DNA of 19,809 nucleotides, taken from assembly GCA_027314465.1 (NCBI GenBank), contig DAHVAU010000014.1:1-19809 (forward strand), given 5' to 3'. The notes under the pieces are model-generated. The model ran no database searches and had not been told where the DNA came from. It saw only the letters and a program-made list of their open reading frames with translations. The stretch is from Microcaldota archaeon (lineage in GTDB: Archaea > Micrarchaeota > Micrarchaeia > Micrarchaeales > CABMGC01). A program made the position numbers and the translations under genes. Of this stretch, positions 14,948 to 19,809 are shown in pieces (within the stretch, counting starts at the first letter, position 1; the number at the start of each line of letters is the position of its first letter).

Positions 14948-15002
14948 GTTGAGTTGATTTATTTTCAACCAATATACATAATTTTCAACAAAATATTGAA
15001 AA
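14948..15002. promoter_or_regulatory. Candidate operator cluster upstream of the chaperone operon
   Basis: Two direct copies of TTTTCAAC lie at 14962-14969 and 14982-14989, exactly 20 bp apart. The second copy starts an inverted repeat, TTTTCAA (14982-14988), 7 nt, TTGAAAA (14996-15002). The first copy pairs with an upstream GTTGA (14953-14957) in another inverted repeat with a 7 nt gap; one more GTTGA is at 14948-14952. The cluster ends about 10 bp before the TATA box of the regulator gene, where a repressor or activator of archaeal transcription would act. The winged-helix protein encoded downstream is the natural candidate to bind it; that is inference. Confidence 0.5.
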
Positions 15003-15010
15003 GAAGTAAA

Positions 15011-15023
15011 CATTTATATATTA
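15011..15023 (+). promoter_or_regulatory. TATA box of the regulator-grpE-dnaK-dnaJ operon
   Basis: CATTTATATATTA is centred about 34 bp before ATG 15051, predicting a leader of about 8 nt. A purine-rich GAAGTAAA directly upstream could be the TFB recognition element. A second AT-rich stretch (TTATTATATG, 15030-15039) lies closer to the start but would place transcription inside the gene. Confidence 0.6.
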
Positions 15024-15050
15024 GTTCAGTTATTATATGTATGCGAGAGT

Positions 15051-15479
15051 ATGGCATCCGGAGAGAAGATAGTGCTCAAGGCCGTTAATAAGCCTGCAAA
15101 GGCCGATGTTGAGGAGCTTACGGAATGGTTCTGCAAGGTGTTCGACTTTGGCGGCAAGGGGCTTGAACCAGCGATGCTCAAGGAGATAATAGAAAACACC
15201 ACTGAGGGAGATGGTATAACGAGCAAGGACCTCAACAGGAAGCTCGAGGTTCCGCGCACAACCGTGATATACCACCTAAACAGGTTTATATACTCCGGGA
15301 TAGTGGTGAGGAAGGGAAGGAGGTACTTCCTGCGCTCGCAAGACATGCAGAGCACTATAGAGGAACTGCAGGCAGACATGGAGAGGGAGTTCAACCGCAT
15401 GCTGGAATTCGCGCAGAAGATGGACGAGCTCATTGAGAGTGATATGCATGGCAGAAGAAAAGCCAGAAAAGGACAATAA
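15051..15479 (+). CDS. Winged-helix (ArsR-like) transcription regulator, candidate heat-shock regulator
   Basis: 142 residues. The region about 38-97 is a winged helix-turn-helix: MLKEIIENTTEGDGITSKDL, then the recognition helix KLEVPRTTVIYHLNRFIYSG and a beta wing IVVRKGRRYFLR. The C-terminal part (MQSTIEELQADMEREFNRML) is an amphipathic helix able to form a coiled coil for dimerisation. It resembles ArsR/MarR-like archaeal regulators; similarity to the archaeal heat-shock repressor Phr cannot be shown here. Its 3' end overlaps grpE by 32 bp, so it is the first gene of the chaperone operon. With the repeat cluster in its own promoter, autoregulation and control of grpE-dnaK-dnaJ are likely. 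The ATG has no strong ribosome site, consistent with a very short leader. Confidence 0.82.
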   Translation: MASGEKIVLKAVNKPAKADVEELTEWFCKVFDFGGKGLEPAMLKEIIENTTEGDGITSKDLNRKLEVPRTTVIYHLNRFIYSGIVVRKGRRYFLRSQDMQSTIEELQADMEREFNRMLEFAQKMDELIESDMHGRRKARKGQ

Positions 15480-15984
15480 GAATAAGGAGGCTGATGAGCC
15501 AGCGCCTGAAGAGAATGAAGGCGCTGAAGTAGCGCAGCTCAAGGACAGGATCCTTCGGATGGCCGCTGAATTCGACAATTACAAGAAAAGGGTGGCAAAG
15601 GACATCGACAATTCAAAGGCCTTGGGCCGGGCCGAGGCGATTGCAAAGCTGTTGCCCACTATCGATGAATTTGAGCTTGCCATGGAGGCGTTCGGCACCA
15701 AGGACAAGGATGACGAGCACATGAGGGGGATAGCGCTTGTGTATTCAAACCTGCTGTCCGCACTCAGGGGCATGGGGCTCAGGGAGATCACTTCGGACGG
15801 GAAGTTCGACCCGTACAGGCACGAGATAGTGCTTGTGCAGGAGAGTGAAGAGCAGGACGGATCGATAATCAGAGTGGTTAGGAAGGGATACATGCTTGGC
15901 GAGATTATGCTAAGGCCCGCATCGGTGATAGTATCACGCAAAGGGGCAACAAACAACACTGAAAAGGAGAAAAAAGGTGAATGA
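15448..15984 (+). CDS. grpE: GrpE, nucleotide exchange factor of DnaK
   Basis: 178 residues from ATG 15448 (MAEEKPEKDNK). Charged, disordered start rich in Glu and Lys, then a long helix (QLKDRILRMAAEFDNYKKR, typical GrpE dimer helix), the LLPTIDEFELAMEAF four-helix part, and the C-terminal beta domain with FDPYRHEIVLVQ, RKGYMLGEIMLRPASVIVS. GrpE opens the DnaK nucleotide cleft to release ADP and so resets the chaperone cycle in the cytoplasm. The start lies within the regulator gene in another frame. The stop overlaps ATG 15981, one possible dnaK start, by four bases (ATGA). Archaeal grpE-dnaK-dnaJ sets are considered to have come from bacteria by transfer, so the operon as a whole is likely of such origin. 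Confidence 0.94.
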   Translation: MAEEKPEKDNKNKEADEPAPEENEGAEVAQLKDRILRMAAEFDNYKKRVAKDIDNSKALGRAEAIAKLLPTIDEFELAMEAFGTKDKDDEHMRGIALVYSNLLSALRGMGLREITSDGKFDPYRHEIVLVQESEEQDGSIIRVVRKGYMLGEIMLRPASVIVSRKGATNNTEKEKKGE

Positions 15985-15986
15985 AT

Positions 15987-17852
15987 ATGAAAATAATAGG
16001 AATAGATTTAGGTACAAGCAACTCAGCAGCATCGGTACTCGAAGGCGGAAGGCCGGTGCTCGTACCAAGCGCTGAAGGCATGTCACTATATGGAAAGTCT
16101 TTTCCAAGCTTTGTGGCGTTCACGAAGGATGGCGACAGGCTGATAGGAGAGCCTGCAAAGAGGCAGGCAGTTGCAAACACTGAAGGCACTGTCAGCACCT
16201 TCAAGAGGAAGATGGGCACTGACTACAAGTACAACGTGTTCGGCAAGAGCTATACGCCGCAGGAGCTCTCTGCGATGCTTCTGCAGAAGATAAAGAAGGA
16301 CGCGGAGGCTTTTCTTGGAGAGGAGGTAAAGCAGGCAGTGATAACTGTCCCTGCCTATTTCAACGACAACCAGAGACAGGCGACAAAGGATGCAGGGCAG
16401 ATAGCCGGGCTTGAAGTTGTGAGGCTGGTAAACGAACCCACAGCCGCAGCGCTGGCATTCGGGCTTGACAAGTCAGGAAAGGAGATGAAGATACTGGTGT
16501 ACGACTTTGGTGGTGGCACGCTTGACGTAACCATCATGGAATTCGGCAATGGAGTTTTCGAGGTAAAGTCGACGAACGGAGACACGCAGCTCGGAGGGAC
16601 TGACATGGACAATGCACTGGTCAACTTCTTGCTGGCAGAGATAAAGAAGAGCTCTGGAGTTGACGTGTCTAATGACAAGCAGGCCCTGCAGAGGATAAGG
16701 GAGGCCGGTGAGAAGGCAAAGATAGAGTTGTCCACCACCATTACAAGCGATATAAGCCTTCCGTTCCTGACCATGGGGCCTGGAAACGCCCCGGTCCATT
16801 TCACTTACAAGCTCACTCGCGCCAAGCTTGAGGAGATAGTGCTGCCGATAGTTGAGAGGACGGTAAAACCTGTGACAAATGCGCTCAGGGATGCTAAGCT
16901 AGATCCCGGACAGGTGGACAAGGTGATACTTGTCGGCGGGCCAACGCGCATGCCCATAGTGCAGCGGTACGTGGAGCAGCTGCTCGGTAAGAAGATAGAA
17001 AGAGGAGTTGACCCCATGGAGGCAGTGGCTTTCGGGGCGGCAATACAGGCAGGAGTACTGACTGGAGAGGTAAAGGACATAGTACTCCTCGATGTTACTC
17101 CGCTATCTTTAGGGCTAGAGACGCTCGGAGGAGTAATGACCAGGCTGATAGACAGGAATACGACCATACCTATAAAGAAGACGCAGACCTTCACAACTGC
17201 GGATGACAACCAGCCGGCCGTTGACATACACATACTGCAGGGCGAGAGGCCGCTTGCAAAGGACAACGTGGAGCTTGGCAAGTTCGAGCTCACTGGGCTT
17301 CCTCCTGCCAGAAGGGGGGTGCCGCAGATAGATGTAACGTTCGACATAGACGCGAACGGCATACTCCATGTCCACGCAAAGGACAAGGCAACCGGAAAGG
17401 AACAGAGCATGCAGGTCATAGCCCCGAACAAGATGGGCAAGGAGGATCTTGAGAAGAAGGTAAAGGAGGCTGAGCAGTACGCCGAGGAGGACAAGAAGGT
17501 TCTTGAGAAGATACAGACCAAGAACGAGGCCGAGGGCATACTATACACAACTGACAGGACCCTTAAGGACTACAAGGAGAAGATACCAAAGGATGTGTAC
17601 GACAAGATAGAAGCAGCAAGAAAGGACCTTGATGAAGCGCTCAAGAGCGATAACACCGACAGGATGAAGGACAGTCTTGCCAAGCTAAAAGACAGCCTCC
17701 AGGATATAGGATCCAGCATGTACGGCGGCCAGGCTGAAGGACAGCCGGGGCCTGGAGCCGGACCCGGCCCAGGGCCGCAGGAGCCTGGTCCGGATCAAGG
17801 ACCAGGACAGGGCGCAGACACGGTTAATGCGGATTTCAAGGTAGAGAAGTAG
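15987..17852 (+). CDS. dnaK: DnaK, Hsp70 chaperone
   Basis: About 621 residues, close to the bacterial length of about 638. The ATPase domain shows GIDLGTSNSAASV (phosphate 1), NEPTAAALAFGLD, YDFGGGTLDVTIMEFG (phosphate 2) and VGGPTRMPIVQ. The linker VLLDVTPLSLGLETLGG leads into the substrate-binding domain (TQTFTTADDNQPAVDIHILQGER) and a helical lid. The tail is Gly/Pro-rich with a repeated PGPG pattern and ends DFKVEK in place of the common EEVD-like end. It binds exposed hydrophobic segments and helps folding with DnaJ and GrpE. AAAAAGGTGA (15971-15980) is a strong ribosome site 6 nt before ATG 15987, which I chose; ATG 15981, overlapping the grpE stop, would have it immediately adjacent. 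Confidence 0.97.
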   Translation: MKIIGIDLGTSNSAASVLEGGRPVLVPSAEGMSLYGKSFPSFVAFTKDGDRLIGEPAKRQAVANTEGTVSTFKRKMGTDYKYNVFGKSYTPQELSAMLLQKIKKDAEAFLGEEVKQAVITVPAYFNDNQRQATKDAGQIAGLEVVRLVNEPTAAALAFGLDKSGKEMKILVYDFGGGTLDVTIMEFGNGVFEVKSTNGDTQLGGTDMDNALVNFLLAEIKKSSGVDVSNDKQALQRIREAGEKAKIELSTTITSDISLPFLTMGPGNAPVHFTYKLTRAKLEEIVLPIVERTVKPVTNALRDAKLDPGQVDKVILVGGPTRMPIVQRYVEQLLGKKIERGVDPMEAVAFGAAIQAGVLTGEVKDIVLLDVTPLSLGLETLGGVMTRLIDRNTTIPIKKTQTFTTADDNQPAVDIHILQGERPLAKDNVELGKFELTGLPPARRGVPQIDVTFDIDANGILHVHAKDKATGKEQSMQVIAPNKMGKEDLEKKVKEAEQYAEEDKKVLEKIQTKNEAEGILYTTDRTLKDYKEKIPKDVYDKIEAARKDLDEALKSDNTDRMKDSLAKLKDSLQDIGSSMYGGQAEGQPGPGAGPGPGPQEPGPDQGPGQGADTVNADFKVEK

Positions 17853-17859
17853 TGCGTCC

Positions 17860-18963
17860 ATGGCCGACTATTACTCAGTGCTTGGAGTGCCAAGGGATGC
17901 GGACCTGGACAAGATAAAAAAAGCTTACCGCGAGCTTGCGCTCAAGTACCACCCTGACGTGAACAAGACCAAGGAGGCGGAGGAGAAGTTCAAGCAGATA
18001 AACGAGGCCTACGCGGTGCTCAGCGATGAGCAGAAGAGGCGCCAGTACGATGCCTACGGCCCCGAAGGATTCAACAGGAGATATACGCAGGAGGACATCT
18101 TCAGGGGCTCAAATGTGGAGGACATACTTAGGGAGATGGGGATAAACATCAACCTCGGGGGCTTTAGCTTCGGTGATATGTTCGGGGGCACGCGCGGCGA
18201 CGGACAGGACATAGGCCAGAACATCCTCTACAAAGTGGACCTGACGCTATCAGAGGTGGCAGACGGAACTACCAAGGAGATATCCGTAAGGCACGTGAAG
18301 ACCTGCAGCGCATGCCATGGATCCGGAGGGGAGAGCGGATCCAGGCAGAGCAGGTGCTCAGAGTGCAGGGGTGAGGGATATGTAACTGCCGTGAGCAACA
18401 CCTTCTTCGGAAGGATACAGACCACGCAGCAGTGCCAGAGATGCGCCGGCACAGGGAAAGTATACGAGAAAAAATGCAAGGCCTGCGCAGGCAAAGGAGG
18501 GATTGTTGCCAATGAGAAGGTCAAGGTCACAATACCTGCAGGTGTAAAGAGCGGGATGCGACTGAGGCTCCAAGGGCTGGGGGACTATGGCAGGGACGGC
18601 TCGGGAGACCTGTTCATAGAGATGAACGAGCTGCAGGACAGGGCGTTCTCGCGTGAAGGGGACGACATAGTCACGAAGGTGTCCATACCGTTCTATACTG
18701 CCATACTAGGAGGCGAGATAGAGGTTCCTTCGCTTAGGGGCATGCGCAAAATAGACATAGCCCCGGGCACAGCCCAGGGCACAAGGATTGTAGTGCACGG
18801 ACAGGGAGTAAAGAAGCTCAACAGCAACTCTCGCGGGGATGAGATAGTTGTGGTTGATGTATCCATACCTAAAAGCCTGTCGCACGATGAGCGCGAGTTG
18901 ATAGAGCACTTCAGGAGCATTAATGATGGTCCTGAAGACAGGAGACGATTCGGGATATTCTAG
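17860..18963 (+). CDS. dnaJ: DnaJ, Hsp40 co-chaperone (type I)
   Basis: 367 residues. The J domain starts at residue 3 (DYYSVLGVPRDADL) with the HPD motif at 31-33, needed to trigger ATP hydrolysis by DnaK. The Gly/Phe region is short (GGFSFGDMFGG) and preceded by EDIFRGSNVEDILREMGI. Four zinc-binding CxxCxGxG repeats follow: CSACHGSG, CSECRGEG, CQRCAGTG and CKACAGKG, all intact. C-terminal client-binding domains include IPAGVKSGMRLRLQGLGDYG. It delivers clients to DnaK. The ATG lies 7 bp after the dnaK stop codon, so the two are in one operon. It is complete and unremarkable in length. Confidence 0.96.
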   Translation: MADYYSVLGVPRDADLDKIKKAYRELALKYHPDVNKTKEAEEKFKQINEAYAVLSDEQKRRQYDAYGPEGFNRRYTQEDIFRGSNVEDILREMGININLGGFSFGDMFGGTRGDGQDIGQNILYKVDLTLSEVADGTTKEISVRHVKTCSACHGSGGESGSRQSRCSECRGEGYVTAVSNTFFGRIQTTQQCQRCAGTGKVYEKKCKACAGKGGIVANEKVKVTIPAGVKSGMRLRLQGLGDYGRDGSGDLFIEMNELQDRAFSREGDDIVTKVSIPFYTAILGGEIEVPSLRGMRKIDIAPGTAQGTRIVVHGQGVKKLNSNSRGDEIVVVDVSIPKSLSHDERELIEHFRSINDGPEDRRRFGIF

Positions 18964-19186
18964 GCTGTGGCGCAGGTCAGGCTACAGTGTCAAGGCTTGC
19001 AGGGCATGATTCTCCATGAAGGGCAGATTCTGATACTGACCCACTTGTACATAATTTGGGTGAGCCAGATGTTACTACGGAGCGCTAGGATTAGCTAAGG
19101 CCGCAGTGCATATGTATGCTGATTTGGAGAGATACCGGCATGGCTTGGTGCTGTTGCTGGGCTGGCGCATGGGAATTATGCTGAGA
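18964..19186. other. Non-coding spacer of 223 bp, nothing recognised
   Basis: This lies between the convergent ends of dnaJ and the DUF2341-like gene. One plus-strand frame is open from the dnaJ stop for about 45 codons, but it has no promoter or ribosome site and no familiar motif. I see no tRNA arm, no clear T-run and no repeat. It is the longest gene-free stretch in a tightly packed window. Confidence 0.5.
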
Positions 19187-19809
19187 TTAGGTGACTGTGC
19201 TGTAGCTAGCGCTCGGCATGACCCCGCTGGGAGGCATGGCGCGCGCCCTGACCCAGGATACGTAGTATGAGCCTATCCCTATGTTTGTTATTCCCAAGTA
19301 CGGCTTGTAGTTCCCGATTGTGGGGCCGGAGTCTGAAGTGCCCATCGAAGCCATCTGAGCGCCGTTAACATATGAGTAGTAATAAGGCAATGTCCATGAG
19401 AAGCCTACAATGCTGTTGCTGGATGCAGTGTACGGGTATGGGAGATTAGAGTAGGATGGACATGACGGGGTTGCGACTATGAATGTCTCGGTGGTAATGC
19501 CTGGGGCCCAGGAGAACTCAGCTCCGGGACAAAGGTCCACCCAGGAGCTTGCAGTTGTTCCCTCAGTCTCGCCGATGACTGGAGATATGCCGTTTGTGGT
19601 AAGGAATTGGGAGTTGAACAGCATCTCGGTTATCTGCGGGTAGGCCACTGTGCTGGCTGCAGGGAGGAAGACGTAGCTGGAGGTTGCGGTCGTAGTTAAC
19701 GTGGCGCCGTTGTTCACAGAAATTGAGCCCCCTGAGTTGGCAACGGTGCTCCCCCACTTGGCATCCAATGATGTGCCAGCGAAGTTGTCGTAGAAGTTGA
19801 AGACATTGG
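19187..19809 (-). CDS. DUF2341-like surface protein, C-terminal part (5' end outside window)
   Basis: The frame is open to the right window edge, so the start lies outside. The visible 207 codons begin FNFYDNFAGTSLDAKWGS, followed by ISVNNGATLTTTATSSYVFLPA and a Ser/Thr/Tyr-rich domain ending SYYVSWVRARAMPPSGVMPSAS. The FYDDF-GTSLD-KW opening and the Y-V-WVR-RA-PP-GV end match the jellyroll/lectin-like region that follows DUF2341 domains in archaeal surface proteins. An N-terminal class III signal peptide is expected upstream but cannot be seen. Probably a cell-surface or pilus-associated glycoprotein. Two Cys (in DLCPGAEF and TPSCPSY) could form a disulfide, which may tie it to the DUF929 system. 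Confidence 0.75.
   Translation of the reverse strand, partial: NVFNFYDNFAGTSLDAKWGSTVANSGGSISVNNGATLTTTATSSYVFLPAASTVAYPQITEMLFNSQFLTTNGISPVIGETEGTTASSWVDLCPGAEFSWAPGITTETFIVATPSCPSYSNLPYPYTASSNSIVGFSWTLPYYYSYVNGAQMASMGTSDSGPTIGNYKPYLGITNIGIGSYYVSWVRARAMPPSGVMPSASYSTVT

Noticed and set aside
14882..15013. 44-residue N-terminal extension of the thyX-like protein
   Set aside because: It would run through the TATA box and part of the repeat cluster, and its composition (many Tyr, Phe, Ile) reflects AT-rich non-coding DNA.
16805..17548. 247-codon open frame antisense to dnaK
   Set aside because: Long antisense frames opposite dnaK are a known by-product of its codon use. The translation is Ser/Thr-rich without a domain, and there is no promoter.
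18964..19186. Possible tRNA or other structured RNA in the spacer after dnaJ
   Set aside because: No T-arm consensus, no acceptor pairing and no box C/D arrangement that I could make consistent by eye.
1..19809. CRISPR arrays, insertion sequences, attachment sites
   Set aside because: No regularly spaced direct repeats, transposase motifs or paired terminal repeats were seen. The only repeat cluster is the operator-like one at 14948-15002.

Overview
The window looks like a chromosomal segment of a small-genome archaeon, most likely a member of the Micrarchaeota/ARMAN group of DPANN. This placement is inference. It rests on an archaeal-type SecY, a class III (prepilin-like) signal peptide fused to a LamG jellyroll protein, a DUF929 protein, a DUF2341-like surface protein, TATA-type promoters placed about 25-35 bp before start codons (many transcripts would be leaderless or nearly so), frequent AUA and AGG codons, and very tight gene packing. 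No rRNA, tRNA, CRISPR array or insertion sequence was seen.

Left part (1-5003): the 3' part of a fused trehalose-6-phosphate synthase/phosphatase, then a LamG surface protein, both on the plus strand. Facing them is a minus-strand operon: V4R-domain protein, SecY, and a MazG-like pyrophosphohydrolase. Its genes are joined by a one-base stop/start overlap and by a ribosome binding site embedded in a stop codon.

Middle part (5004-10068): an ABC importer with a duplicated, fused permease and an ATPase of the nitrate/sulfonate/taurine class. It faces a gene for a stand-alone protein resembling the C-terminal AAA-associated domain found on some ATPases of this class. Next comes a minus-strand pair, a secreted DUF929 thioredoxin-fold protein with a CxxC motif and a four-helix membrane protein with a CxC motif, which I infer may form a thiol-disulfide system. 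Two tandem, related two-helix mini membrane proteins follow.

Thymidylate neighbourhood (10131-14881): serine hydroxymethyltransferase and dCTP deaminase on the plus strand, facing a dCTP-deaminase/dUTPase family paralog without the deaminase glutamate, a small unknown protein, and a two-domain ThyX-like protein. Together these could supply dUTP, dUMP, methylene-tetrahydrofolate and the final methylation to dTMP.

Right part (15051-19809): a winged-helix regulator gene leads a compact grpE-dnaK-dnaJ chaperone operon. Its promoter region carries a cluster of TTTTCAAC-type repeats that look like an operator. A 223 bp spacer without a recognised gene follows, then the 3' part of a minus-strand DUF2341-like surface protein that runs off the window.
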